A DNA stretch of 64,000 nucleotides from Enterocloster aldenensis. GTDB lineage: Bacteria > Bacillota > Clostridia > Lachnospirales > Lachnospiraceae. The position numbers and the translations under genes are program-made. The notes below the pieces were generated by a model, which saw only the letters and a list, made by a program, of their open reading frames with translations, did not search any database and was not told where the DNA came from. Below are positions 34,590-43,179 of the stretch, in pieces. The stretch lies in NCBI RefSeq assembly GCF_003434055.1, contig NZ_QVEX01000001.1, positions 1,055,824-1,119,823 on the forward strand, given 5' to 3'. Positions within the stretch are counted from its first letter, which is position 1; the number at the start of each line of letters is the position of its first letter.

Positions 34590-35660
34590 TTATATGTCAA
34601 ACTTATATTCCCCATCCGGCATATGGACGCTGACCTGGCCGTACTGCCACCTGTCATCGTCCATGACCCAGCTCTGGGCGCCGCGCAGTTCAAAGTTCCA
34701 GTCGGCCAGCTGGCCGCCCGCCTGTTCCATCCTGGCCGCCACCTTATGGCGTACATTATACGGGCAGTACATAAGCAGGTAACCGCCGCCCCCAGCGCCC
34801 AGGAGTTTCCCGCCCAGCGCCCCTGCCTTCAGGGCCTCATCATAAAGCTCATCAATCTGAGGCGTGGTAATCTTGTCGCTCATGCGCTTCTTGCTCTGCC
34901 ATCCGTAGTCCAGAAGTTTCCCAAAACTGTGCAGGTTGCCCTTTAGAAGCTCGTCCTTCAGGGCATAGGCCAGGGCCTTTACCTCGCACATGGCCTGAAA
35001 GCTGTCTTTTTTCTCATAGTTCTGCACCTGGTCCTTGATGATGTTAGCTGACACGTGGATCTTACCCGTATAACAGAGCAGCAGGTTGTATTGAAGTTCA
35101 TGGATGATATCCTTCTTAATCCGCAGCGGATTCACCACCACATTATTGCGCCCATGGAACTCAATGAAGTTAAATCCGCCAAATGCAGCCGCATACTGAT
35201 CCTGGTATCCGCCGTCTATCCCCAGGTCAATCCTCTCCACCTGATAAGCCAGGTCAGCCATGGCATACGCGTCCATCATGATTCCTTTCCACCGCGCCAT
35301 GGCCATCAGCATGGCCACCATGACAGTGGATGAGGTTCCAAGGCCGGAACCAGGAGGCGCATCACACTGGAGGTATACCTCGCAGCCCTGCTTGATATCC
35401 ATGGCCTTAAGGGCCGCTGTCACAAGGTCCAGTTTTCCGTCGTAAACATAATTCTCATTGGTGTTATATTTAACCGTCATGTCAAAGTCAATGGAATTGA
35501 CAATAATCTGGTCATCCTCCCTGGGAACAATGGAGCAATACGCATATTTGTTGATTGTGCTGCCGATAATGGCGCCGCCCTGCTCCACGCAGAATGGCGC
35601 TACATCCGTTCCTCCTCCGCCAAAGCTTACCCTGAGCGGCGCCCTTCCTCTGATTACCAT
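34590..35660 (-). CDS. hddA: D-glycero-alpha-D-manno-heptose 7-phosphate kinase
   Basis: A 356-residue GHMP-family kinase. It has the N-terminal PLRVSFGGGGTDVAPF typical of HddA/fucose kinases, the ATP-binding loop PPGSGLGTSSTVMVA near residue 105, and the C-terminal GHMP motif GAGGGGYLLMYC near 310. It phosphorylates C1 of heptose-7-phosphate in alpha configuration, which commits the sugar to the GDP route rather than the ADP/LPS route served by HldE. GAAGGAG precedes the ATG. Confidence 0.93.
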   Translation of the reverse strand: MVIRGRAPLRVSFGGGGTDVAPFCVEQGGAIIGSTINKYAYCSIVPREDDQIIVNSIDFDMTVKYNTNENYVYDGKLDLVTAALKAMDIKQGCEVYLQCDAPPGSGLGTSSTVMVAMLMAMARWKGIMMDAYAMADLAYQVERIDLGIDGGYQDQYAAAFGGFNFIEFHGRNNVVVNPLRIKKDIIHELQYNLLLCYTGKIHVSANIIKDQVQNYEKKDSFQAMCEVKALAYALKDELLKGNLHSFGKLLDYGWQSKKRMSDKITTPQIDELYDEALKAGALGGKLLGAGGGGYLLMYCPYNVRHKVAARMEQAGGQLADWNFELRGAQSWVMDDDRWQYGQVSVHMPDGEYKFDI

Positions 35661-35712
35661 TTGTTTCTCCTTCCGTATTCAACCTATCCGTGTTTCCCGG
35701 CGCAGATGCACC

Positions 35713-36420
35713 CTAGATTACCACCAGGTTCCTCACATCCTCCTGGAACTGGCGGTACGCCTCAGGAATCCCGATATCAATGAAGTATCCGTCATTGACA
35801 AAGCCTCCCAGCGCCTTCCCTTCTTTTAACCACCTTGGAATCATATCATTTTCCAGTGACACCTTACCCTCCGGAATGGTATCCATAAGGCTTCGCCTCA
35901 TCAGGTAAATCCCGCCGTTTATGGTGCCTTTCCTGGCTTCTTCTGTTTTCTCGTTAAATGCGGTCAGGAATCCGTCCTGGTCCAGGATGGCCTGGCCGTA
36001 TCTGGACACATCCGGCACTTCCCGCAGTACCAGGGCCATGTCCAGATCCAGGGAATCCAAAAGCCGTTTCAGGCGCGTATAGTCAATCTGGTAAAATGTA
36101 TCTGCATTCAGCACAAAGAACCTTTCCTCCGTGATATAGCGTCCGGCGTTCCTGATTGCGCCTGCCGTCCCCAGCAATGTCTCCTCATAGGCATAGGATG
36201 CGCAAAACCCAAACCGCTTCCCATCCCCAAAATACTCCTCCACCATGGTCCCTTTGTATCCCACGGCAAAAATGATATCATCGATACCGCTGCGCACCAG
36301 TTCCCTGGTGACATATTCCATGAAAGGCCGTCCCTCAATCAGGGCCATGGGCTTGGGCCGGTCGCTTACCACGCTGCGAAGCCGCGTCCCAAGGCCCCCG
36401 GCCAAAAGTATTGCCTGCAT
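35713..36420 (-). CDS. hddC: D-glycero-alpha-D-manno-heptose 1-phosphate guanylyltransferase
   Basis: A 235-residue nucleotidyltransferase. It has the N-terminal MQAILLAGGLGTRLRSVVSD and RPKPMALIEGRPFMEY, and the metal site VLNADTFYQID near 105. It matches HddC, which makes GDP-D-glycero-alpha-D-manno-heptose. The start at 36420 follows AAGGAGG by six bases. It lies 32 bases after the large fusion gene and 52 before hddA. The sugar-nucleotide specificity is assigned from the adjacent hddA, gmhB and gmhA; alone it could be taken for a mannose-1-phosphate guanylyltransferase. Confidence 0.9.
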   Translation of the reverse strand: MQAILLAGGLGTRLRSVVSDRPKPMALIEGRPFMEYVTRELVRSGIDDIIFAVGYKGTMVEEYFGDGKRFGFCASYAYEETLLGTAGAIRNAGRYITEERFFVLNADTFYQIDYTRLKRLLDSLDLDMALVLREVPDVSRYGQAILDQDGFLTAFNEKTEEARKGTINGGIYLMRRSLMDTIPEGKVSLENDMIPRWLKEGKALGGFVNDGYFIDIGIPEAYRQFQEDVRNLVVI

Positions 36421-36451
36421 TGCACTCCTCCTTCTCGGTTTATCCTCACCG

Positions 36452-39400
36452 TCACACCCGGAAGTCCTCATCAATCACCTTCCAGGCGCCGTCCATGCTG
36501 AAATTCTTCTTAATATAATCCTGGGTCCTGCGGCACAATTCCTGACAGCGGCCATTATCATTGTAAAGCTCCGCCACCCGGTCCGCAAATGCTTCCGGCT
36601 CATCCGCAATCTCCAGCACGGATTCCACAAAGGGAATGCCCTCCGCACCGGTGGATGTGGTCACGATGGGGGCGCCGTGATAGATGGCCTCCACCACCTT
36701 GCCCTTGACCCCTGCGCCGTAACGCAGCGGCACCACCACCAGCTTGCAGGCGGAATAAAGCTCCTTAAGCTCTTCCTCGCTGACAAAGCCCTTTATCACA
36801 ATTCCCTCTTCCTGCCCAAGGGCCTGAATCTCCCCGGTCACCTTAGACCCGACCACATAGAACCGTATGCCCGGAATCCGTTTCCGGATGGCAGGGAATA
36901 TCTCCCTTGCAAACCACAGGACCGCATCCGCGTTGGGCGGATGGGCAAAGCCTCCCACAAACAGAAGTCCTTCCCTCTTGGCAAAGTCATCCTGTATGTT
37001 GGACAGGAACGTGTCATAGACATATGCGGTAATGGCCTTTGCATGGATGCTTCCGTCAATGGCATGGATTGCATTTATCTCCACATAGGACGGATAATAG
37101 GAAACAGCCGCCTTATGCATCATGGTCAGTTCCACTGATTTCCAGTAATCAGCTTCCCGCTTGATATGAATGTCGCCGGTCAGTTCATACTCCCTGCCCA
37201 GCCTGAGGAAATGAAGGTCGTGTCCGTAATAGATAACCTTCATCTTCGTATAATCCTTAATATAATCCACATATTTGGCAGCAATATGCGGACGGTTCAG
37301 GTATGCGTAGTTTATCTGGTCCCCATTTGTCTTAAGCCAGTCCCAGATACCGGCCGCATAATCATCCCCGTACAGCACTTCAATGCCCATCTGCTGGAGC
37401 GTGGTGGAGTACGGTTCTTCATGGAGGAAGTTGTCTCCCAGGAATTTAACCACATAACCTTTTTTCAAGAACATTTTCAGGTACTGGTATGTGGTCTTGG
37501 AACCGGCGTCCTTATCAAACGTGGGCACGTAGTGGTCCACCACCAGGATGATTTCCTTTCCCTGGCTGCGCTCCCTTGCCCTAAATGGGTTGGGGCTGCC
37601 CGTGTTGACACACTGGCCTTTCAATTCCTCCGCCCATTTTTCCTTAAGCTTCCTGCTGTTTTCCACCTGGTAGCGCTTCAGGCCGGTGCCGTTTACATCC
37701 GTGCCGTTGGACACTCCCTCAAAATGGATTACCTTTGAAAGCGGCTGATACACTACCCGGTATCCCGCCCTCCTCACCTCAAAGGCAAGGTCCGAATCCT
37801 CGCAGTACGCGGGGGCATACCGCTGGTCAAAACCTCCAATCTGCTTCCACAGTGCGGAGGACAGCAGGATGGCTGCGCCTGATATATAATCCACATCTTT
37901 TACATAATTGTATTCTGCCTTGTCCGGATTATCCAGACGTCCATAATTCCAGCCGGAACCGTCACTCCAGATGATTCCTCCCGCCTCCTGAAGCCGTCCG
38001 CCCGGGTATACCAGCTTGGATCCCACCATGCCGATGGTGCGGTCTGATTCAATCAGGTCCACAAGGGAGGAAAGCCACCCATGCGTCACCTTGGTGTCAT
38101 TGTTCAGGAACATGATATACTTGCCCCTGGCCGCCCTGGCCGCCTGGTTGCAGTTTTTCAGGAAGCCCTGGTTGGTCTCGTTGCGGCAGATGACCAGGCC
38201 TTCCACATACTGCCCAAGACAGGCCGTGGCGTCCGTGGATACGTCATCCGCAATAATCACCTCGTAGGTCACATCCTTTGTGAATTCCAGGATGGACTGG
38301 AGGCATGCATAGGTGTAATGCACCTGGTTATAACACGGGATTACAATGGATACCTGGGGTCCGTCCCAACCGTCCGGGCCTTCCCCGCCCGGGCCCGGCA
38401 CCTGCGGGAATACGAGCCTTCCATATTTGAGGTAATCCTCCCCTATCTTAAAATCCCCGTCAATCTGGTTGCGTCCTGAGCGGGTGGCGTAAAGCCTGCC
38501 ATAGCGGATTGGATGTTTAACCGTATTAAAACAATAATTCAGGACCTTGCGCTTTTTGGTCCCCTTTGGAAACGCCTTATTGACCTGGGCGCCCAGTTTG
38601 CGGCGCACCTTGAATATAAGGGCCTCATGCCCGTTTAAGTAGGTGGCCAGCCTGCCCAGTTCGTCAATCTCGTGACGTAAGTCCTTAATCATCACTTCCA
38701 GGTTGGCAACATGGTTGTTGGTAAGGCGCTGCACTTCCTGCTCCTTGCGTATCTGGAAGTTCTTTTCCTCCACCTCTGCCTGAAGCGCATGTATCCTGTC
38801 CCTGGCCTTTGTAAGTTCTTCATCCGTTTTCATTAATTCACCAAGGCCTGTAACCTTCTGGCTGTACCTGGCCAGATATCCCTGGCTGCCATCCCCGTGC
38901 ACATAGGACTGGAAGGCTTCCTCCATGGAAGCATACAGGGCCGCGGTCTGCCTGGATATGGAAAATTCCTCAAGGAAATCCTCCAGTCCGGCGTATTGAA
39001 GCAGTCCCTGGTATTTATAATAGAAGTAAGCCAGATTGCGGTACTGTACAAAATGGGCCGGAACCGGGAAATCAAATACCCACTCGTAATCCAGGCAATA
39101 AAGTCTCTCATCCCCAGCCTGTCCATCCTGTCCGTGGTTCTTTGCATCCGCCTTCACAAGCATCAGGTTCTCAAACAAACCGTCTATATTACTGACTTTA
39201 TAGGAAATGTCGTCTATATCCGGTATTTCCCCAAAGACCTCTGTAAATTCAGGGGTCACGGTAAATGGCATGGTCTGGTCCTTGTCCACATCAAAAACCA
39301 CCTTCATGGCTGCCCGGATTTCCTCCAGCGGTGCCTTTCCATTCCTAATCTGACTGCCCAGCTTCTCTGCCAGGGTAATCCCCTCCAAAAACCGGAACCG

Positions 39401-40438
39401 CACCGTCATGCCGTCCTCTGAAAGCAGGGGTTCCAGTACGCGGACCCAGGGGTTAAATGCCTTGAGCTGGTCGTATTTCTTTGCAAAGGAAAGGATATGC
39501 CAGCTTCCCTCACTGCTAAGGGCAGCCTTTTCCACATACCGGGTTCCATCTTCTTCCAGAATACTGGTGCGTATCTGGAAAGCCTGCTTTCTGGTGCGGT
39601 TATATTTTACGTAAACCGTTTTCTGGAGAGGCGCTCCCTTTGATGCAATCAAAAGGAAGCCATTGGAAAACCTGGAGAAATCCCCCTCTTCCAAAAGCAT
39701 GTCATAAACCTCTTCCTCGTTGAGGCAGGCATATCTGGGCCTGTCATAGGATACGTCCATATGGGTAATGCTGCCCTTGCCCGGAAGATACCGGTCCGAA
39801 TAAATGGATGCCGGGAGGCGGTAATCCGGCATGGGATAATAGAATTCCATGCTTGTAAAACCGGCTTCATGAAACGCAGACATAAGGCGCCCCTTTGTAT
39901 AGGAGGCCTCCTCACCGTCATGCCCGCCGCCTGCCAGGAACCTTAGCCCCATTGCATTCTCACAGGCAAATACAAACCTGCCTCCGTCCTTCAGATATCC
40001 CCCTGCCCTGCGGACCGTTTCCTCAAGCGGTTCCTCACGGCCAGGCCCCACAAGGAAAACCCAGTCAAACAATGGCTCCTGGCCTTCCAGGTTTCCCCTG
40101 TCCGTCAGGTCTTCTCCGCCTTCCAGCCCATAGGTTATATTGCCCCTTGCCTGGTTCCGCTGCCGGTTCACCAAAAGGTTCTCGTCCCTGTCATCCACCA
40201 CGGTCACATGGGCGCAGCGCCCTGCCAGCAGTCCGGTAAATACACCGTATCCCGAGCCAAGCTCCAGCACCTGGTCCTGTCCGGTCAAATCCAGCCATTC
40301 CAGAAGGTTTTCCCGGATAGGCGAAAGCGCATGAAGCACCTGGGGGCGTTCATCCTGGTCCAGAGCCTGGTCCATGCCTTCCCGGGTACTGCCATATGTC
40401 TTGAATAAATCTAAGATTTCGTAACTGATATCCTTCAT
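36452..40438 (-). CDS. Methyltransferase / kinase-like / coiled-coil / GT2 / GT4 fusion (WbdD-like module plus glycosyltransferases)
   Basis: A 1328-residue multidomain enzyme. (1) Residues about 30-230: SAM methyltransferase, motif VLELGSGYGVFTG near 58. (2) About 270-520: kinase-like fold, with a candidate ATP lysine in YVEKAAL (near 303), a catalytic-loop pattern D-x4-N in NIDGLFENLML (near 418-423) and a metal-binding Asp in CLDYEWVF (near 449). (3) About 525-600: Lys/Glu-rich coiled coil. (4) About 695-930: GT2 domain (VSIVIPCYNQ; metal site MFLNNDTKV; acceptor base region YCEDSDLAFEVRR). (5) About 960-1325: GT4 domain (VGGFAHPPNADAV, PLRYGAGVKGKVVEA). The start is the second of two ATGs, giving a four-base ATGA overlap with wzt. 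The methyltransferase-kinase-coiled-coil order is that of the O-antigen chain terminator WbdD; finding it fused to two transferases suggests coupled extension and capping (inference). Confidence 0.85.
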   Translation of the reverse strand: MKDISYEILDLFKTYGSTREGMDQALDQDERPQVLHALSPIRENLLEWLDLTGQDQVLELGSGYGVFTGLLAGRCAHVTVVDDRDENLLVNRQRNQARGNITYGLEGGEDLTDRGNLEGQEPLFDWVFLVGPGREEPLEETVRRAGGYLKDGGRFVFACENAMGLRFLAGGGHDGEEASYTKGRLMSAFHEAGFTSMEFYYPMPDYRLPASIYSDRYLPGKGSITHMDVSYDRPRYACLNEEEVYDMLLEEGDFSRFSNGFLLIASKGAPLQKTVYVKYNRTRKQAFQIRTSILEEDGTRYVEKAALSSEGSWHILSFAKKYDQLKAFNPWVRVLEPLLSEDGMTVRFRFLEGITLAEKLGSQIRNGKAPLEEIRAAMKVVFDVDKDQTMPFTVTPEFTEVFGEIPDIDDISYKVSNIDGLFENLMLVKADAKNHGQDGQAGDERLYCLDYEWVFDFPVPAHFVQYRNLAYFYYKYQGLLQYAGLEDFLEEFSISRQTAALYASMEEAFQSYVHGDGSQGYLARYSQKVTGLGELMKTDEELTKARDRIHALQAEVEEKNFQIRKEQEVQRLTNNHVANLEVMIKDLRHEIDELGRLATYLNGHEALIFKVRRKLGAQVNKAFPKGTKKRKVLNYCFNTVKHPIRYGRLYATRSGRNQIDGDFKIGEDYLKYGRLVFPQVPGPGGEGPDGWDGPQVSIVIPCYNQVHYTYACLQSILEFTKDVTYEVIIADDVSTDATACLGQYVEGLVICRNETNQGFLKNCNQAARAARGKYIMFLNNDTKVTHGWLSSLVDLIESDRTIGMVGSKLVYPGGRLQEAGGIIWSDGSGWNYGRLDNPDKAEYNYVKDVDYISGAAILLSSALWKQIGGFDQRYAPAYCEDSDLAFEVRRAGYRVVYQPLSKVIHFEGVSNGTDVNGTGLKRYQVENSRKLKEKWAEELKGQCVNTGSPNPFRARERSQGKEIILVVDHYVPTFDKDAGSKTTYQYLKMFLKKGYVVKFLGDNFLHEEPYSTTLQQMGIEVLYGDDYAAGIWDWLKTNGDQINYAYLNRPHIAAKYVDYIKDYTKMKVIYYGHDLHFLRLGREYELTGDIHIKREADYWKSVELTMMHKAAVSYYPSYVEINAIHAIDGSIHAKAITAYVYDTFLSNIQDDFAKREGLLFVGGFAHPPNADAVLWFAREIFPAIRKRIPGIRFYVVGSKVTGEIQALGQEEGIVIKGFVSEEELKELYSACKLVVVPLRYGAGVKGKVVEAIYHGAPIVTTSTGAEGIPFVESVLEIADEPEAFADRVAELYNDNGRCQELCRRTQDYIKKNFSMDGAWKVIDEDFRV

Positions 40439-41856
40439 GAACATCCTCCGCCACAGCTTTTCTTCTCTGCCTTCACCTGGGATTCCATATCATACACACC
40501 CACCGTGTTCTTATTGGAGATGACTGTAATATTCGTCACATTGTACAGGCGGTGATAGACAACATGTTCCCCATGTTCAAAGCCCGTACAGGACATGCTC
40601 AGGAGATATTCCCCTCCCTGAAGCGTCATTTTCTGTGAAAACTCTACCGTGTATTCGTCCCCGCGCTTCACCGGCTTTATATCCGCGCCTTCAAACATGG
40701 TGTTGGTCCCTGTCAGGTCGCTTCCCTTCTTGTCCTTGATTGTGTAGGTAAAAATCGGCGCCTGGATATCCGTATGGAAACGGATGCATTCCCTGATGGT
40801 GAATGTTTCTCCTTTTAACAGAAGGTTGGTAAGGTTTCCCCGCTCATCAAACAGGCCAAGGTCATAAATCTCAGCCCTGCCGTCCCCATATTCCGTCCTG
40901 TCATAATTAATGGTCAGCTGGTCCTTCATAAGGCCTTTGCCATGTGCGGCACCGCCATCCTGCAAAACCCCCGTGCCCTGCCCTGCAGGACCATCCTCCT
41001 TCTGTGCCGCATCTGCGCTTTCCAGCGCCATCTCCATGCCGCCGGAAAAATCGGACATTTCCACTTGGTTCTTCTTTTCCAGTTCCGCTTTCAGCGAATC
41101 CAACTGGCCGGCCAGTATTTTCTTATATAAATCCACCATATGTCCGGGAGCGCCTTCGGACACGAATTCGCCCTTATTAAGAAGGACCACCTTGTCACAG
41201 TACTTGATGATACTGCCCATATCATGGGTTACCATCAGGATTGTGGTTCCCTTTTTGCGTATCTCCTCCATCCTGCGGTAGCATTTGGACTGGAAAAAAA
41301 CATCGCCCACGGACAATGCCTCATCCACAATCAGGATTTCCGGGTCCACGTTGATGGCTAACGCAAAAGCCAGCCGTACAAACATACCGCTGGAATAAGT
41401 CTTGACCGGCTGGTACACAAAATCCCCTATTTCCGCAAAGTCCAGGATATCCTGAAGCTTGGCGTCCATCTCCTTTTTCGTGTATCCCATCATGGTGCCG
41501 TTCATATATATATTTTCAATTCCTGTATAATCCATATTGAAACCGGCGCCCAGTTCCAGTAGGGCCGATATCTTACCGTCCACCGCAACCTCTCCTGTGG
41601 TCGGCGTCAATACCCCGGTAATGATTTTTAATATAGTGGATTTGCCGGAACCGTTGGTTCCGATGATTCCCACTGTCTCCCCCTTCTTCACATGGAAGGA
41701 AAGCTGGTTCAGTGCATAAAAATCCCTGTGGTAATTCTTATGGGAAATGCTCATGGATTCTTTCAGACGGTCAATGGGTTTCTCATATAATCTGTATACC
41801 TTGGTCACGTCCGCGACCTTAATGGCGTACTCACTGTCCTTTTCTCTATCTGGCAT
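40435..41856 (-). CDS. wzt: Polysaccharide ABC exporter ATPase with C-terminal recognition domain (Wzt)
   Basis: A 473-residue ATPase. The N-terminal ABC domain (about 10-255) has Walker A GTNGSGKSTILK, signature YSSGMFVRLAFA, Walker B PEILIVDEALSVGD and H-loop MVTHDMGS. A Lys/Glu-rich linker leads to a C-terminal Wzt-type beta-sandwich (about 335-465; LLLKGETFTIRECIRF, GGEYLLSMSCTG), which in Gram-negative O-antigen exporters recognises the capped chain end. The start at 41856 has GGAG six bases upstream. It is the first gene of the operon ending at 21.05 kb, with its own promoter. The cognate permease Wzm is not adjacent but 15 kb away at 57.2-58.0 kb on the same strand. Confidence 0.93.
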   Translation of the reverse strand: MPDREKDSEYAIKVADVTKVYRLYEKPIDRLKESMSISHKNYHRDFYALNQLSFHVKKGETVGIIGTNGSGKSTILKIITGVLTPTTGEVAVDGKISALLELGAGFNMDYTGIENIYMNGTMMGYTKKEMDAKLQDILDFAEIGDFVYQPVKTYSSGMFVRLAFALAINVDPEILIVDEALSVGDVFFQSKCYRRMEEIRKKGTTILMVTHDMGSIIKYCDKVVLLNKGEFVSEGAPGHMVDLYKKILAGQLDSLKAELEKKNQVEMSDFSGGMEMALESADAAQKEDGPAGQGTGVLQDGGAAHGKGLMKDQLTINYDRTEYGDGRAEIYDLGLFDERGNLTNLLLKGETFTIRECIRFHTDIQAPIFTYTIKDKKGSDLTGTNTMFEGADIKPVKRGDEYTVEFSQKMTLQGGEYLLSMSCTGFEHGEHVVYHRLYNVTNITVISNKNTVGVYDMESQVKAEKKSCGGGCS

Positions 41857-41902
41857 AACTGTCTCCATCCTAGTTAGTACATACTTTTCCACTTTAGGCA
41901 TA

Positions 41903-41911
41903 AGTATAGCA
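41903..41911 (-). promoter_or_regulatory. Extended -10 promoter upstream of wzt
   Basis: Minus-strand TGCTATACT gives a TGn-extended -10 box about 47 bases before the wzt start; no good -35 at 17 bases was seen. It is divergent from the rhodanese lipoprotein promoter. Confidence 0.45.
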
Positions 41912-41971
41912 TAGAATGTGGGATTTTTATACCTCAAACAATATTTTTCAAAAAAAGTTAAGGATTGCCTA

Positions 41972-42016
41972 TTGACAAATTCAACTGTATATACTATAGT
42001 TACAGTATAAACTGTA
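41972..42016 (+). promoter_or_regulatory. Promoter and palindromic operator of the rhodanese lipoprotein gene
   Basis: A perfect TTGACA (41972-41977) and a -10 TATAGT (41995-42000) are 17 bases apart. The perfect dyad TACAGTATAAACTGTA (42001-42016) begins right after the -10, and another ACTGTA half-site lies in the spacer (41984-41989). The position over the start site suggests a repressor target. No adjacent regulator gene is an obvious match. Confidence 0.6.
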
Positions 42017-42047
42017 CCAAAATTAATTACAGAAAAGGAGGCGTAAA

Positions 42048-42602
42048 ATGCACAAAGGGACCTATCTTATAGCGGCGGTTTTATTCTGTACAGCAGCACT
42101 GGCAGCCTGCGGTGCTTCCAACAGCGCCAGCCCGGCGCCAAGCCCGGACAGCATGGCCACCCGGTTTTCTCAGGGCAGCATGGATGACCCGGCTTTACAG
42201 GGCAGCATGGATGACCCGGCTTCACAGGGCAGCATGGATGACCCGGCCACACAGGAAAGCATGGATGCTCAGGCCGCGCAGGGCGAAAGCGCCTATCATA
42301 AAATCACGGCCAGCGAGGCCAAAGCAATGATGGATCAGGGCGGCGTTACCGTGGTTGATGTGCGCAGGGAAGACGAATATGCGGCAGGGCACATCCCGGG
42401 CAGCATCCTGGTCCCCAATGAAGGAATCAGGGATACACAGCCAGAGGAACTTCCGGATTTGGATGCGGTCCTTTTGATTTATTGCCGTACCGGCGTACGC
42501 AGCAGACAGGCATCCGATAAGCTGGTGGAAATCGGATATCAGAATGTCTATGATTTCGGAGGCATTGCGGATTGGCCCTATGAAACAGTGACAGAGGACT
42601 GA
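42048..42602 (+). CDS. Rhodanese-domain lipoprotein with tandem repeats
   Basis: A 184-residue lipoprotein. The lipobox is LAAC (Cys near 21). Residues about 42-75 hold repeats of the type QGSMDDPA (three full and one altered, encoded by 24-bp DNA units), a flexible acidic spacer. The rhodanese domain runs from about residue 83 (ITASEAKAMMDQG, VDVRREDEYAAGHIPGS) and keeps the active-site loop YCRTGVRSRQAS with the catalytic Cys near 149. It should act outside the membrane in sulfur transfer or as a sulfide/persulfide handling protein; the exact role is not known. AAAGGAGG precedes the ATG. It lies upstream of trxA, which has its own promoter. Confidence 0.88.
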   Translation: MHKGTYLIAAVLFCTAALAACGASNSASPAPSPDSMATRFSQGSMDDPALQGSMDDPASQGSMDDPATQESMDAQAAQGESAYHKITASEAKAMMDQGGVTVVDVRREDEYAAGHIPGSILVPNEGIRDTQPEELPDLDAVLLIYCRTGVRSRQASDKLVEIGYQNVYDFGGIADWPYETVTED

Positions 42603-42670
42603 AATCCATGTTTTCATAAGCCGAGCTTAACATCAGAAGATAATCTATTAGATTTAAGAATGAATGTTTC

Positions 42671-42712
42671 GTGACCTTTGTCACATAACTATACGCCAAA
42701 ATGTGGTATGCT
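42671..42712 (+). promoter_or_regulatory. Crp/Fnr-type dyad and extended -10 promoter of trxA
   Basis: The perfect dyad GTGACCTTTGTCAC (42671-42684) is followed by an extended -10 TGGTATGCT (42704-42712). The dyad centre is 29.5 bases before the first -10 base, placing it near -41.5, the class II activator position for Crp/Fnr proteins. No consensus -35 is present, as expected for an activated promoter. The identical arrangement occurs at 44182-44223. Confidence 0.7.
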
Positions 42713-42763
42713 ATAACCAATACAAGAAATAATATTAATGAATATAAATCAGGAGGTTCTATT

Positions 42764-43081
42764 ATGGCTGTAAAACATTTATCTAAAAGTGAATTTGATC
42801 AGGCAGTAAACGCTGGTGAGGATTTGGTAGTGGTTGACTTCTTTGCAACATGGTGTGGTCCGTGTAAGATGCTTACCCCGGTTGTGGAGAGCATGGCAGA
42901 AACCCATCCGGAAGTACATTTCTACAAAGTCGATATCGACGAGGAAATCGAACTGGCAACCCGTTTCCAGGTAATGAGCGTCCCCACCCTTCTTTATATG
43001 AAGAAAGGCCAGATTGTCGGGAAGTCCATTGGCCTTGTCTCAAAGGCTGATATGGAAAGCGAGATTGCAAAGAATAAATAA
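42764..43081 (+). CDS. trxA: Thioredoxin
   Basis: A 105-residue thioredoxin with the canonical site FFATWCGPCKML (Cys residues near 31 and 34) and cis-proline loop MSVPTLLYMKKGQ. It is a cytosolic disulfide reductase. AGGAGG lies before the ATG at 42764; an ATG 63 bases upstream is inside the promoter. There is no thioredoxin reductase beside it. Its promoter carries the Crp/Fnr-type dyad shared with the ferredoxin operon, suggesting response to redox stress. A GC-rich hairpin follows at 43117-43142. Confidence 0.95.
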   Translation: MAVKHLSKSEFDQAVNAGEDLVVVDFFATWCGPCKMLTPVVESMAETHPEVHFYKVDIDEEIELATRFQVMSVPTLLYMKKGQIVGKSIGLVSKADMESEIAKNK

Positions 43082-43116
43082 TGCTCCCTCTTCTTTTTTA
43101 TAATTATAGATAACTG

Positions 43117-43142
43117 ACCGGCCGGCAGCATTGCCGGCCGGT
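43117..43142 (+). terminator. Terminator hairpin after trxA
   Basis: ACCGGCCGGCA and TGCCGGCCGGT pair perfectly around GCAT, 36 bases past the trxA stop, with a weak T-tract (TGTCTGT). It probably also serves the convergent Rpn-type relic. Confidence 0.65.
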
Positions 43143-43179
43143 TGTCTGTCCACTCACGGCTGGCGGGACATATCATCCT

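Noticed and set aside
42001..42016. CopY/BlaI operator
   Set aside because: The half-site spacing (TACA-N8-TGTA) does not match the TACA-N2-TGTA pattern, and no such regulator is adjacent.
42170..42265. CRISPR-like or satellite repeat
   Set aside because: These are 24-bp in-frame units of the rhodanese lipoprotein (QGSMDDPA), hence a protein repeat.
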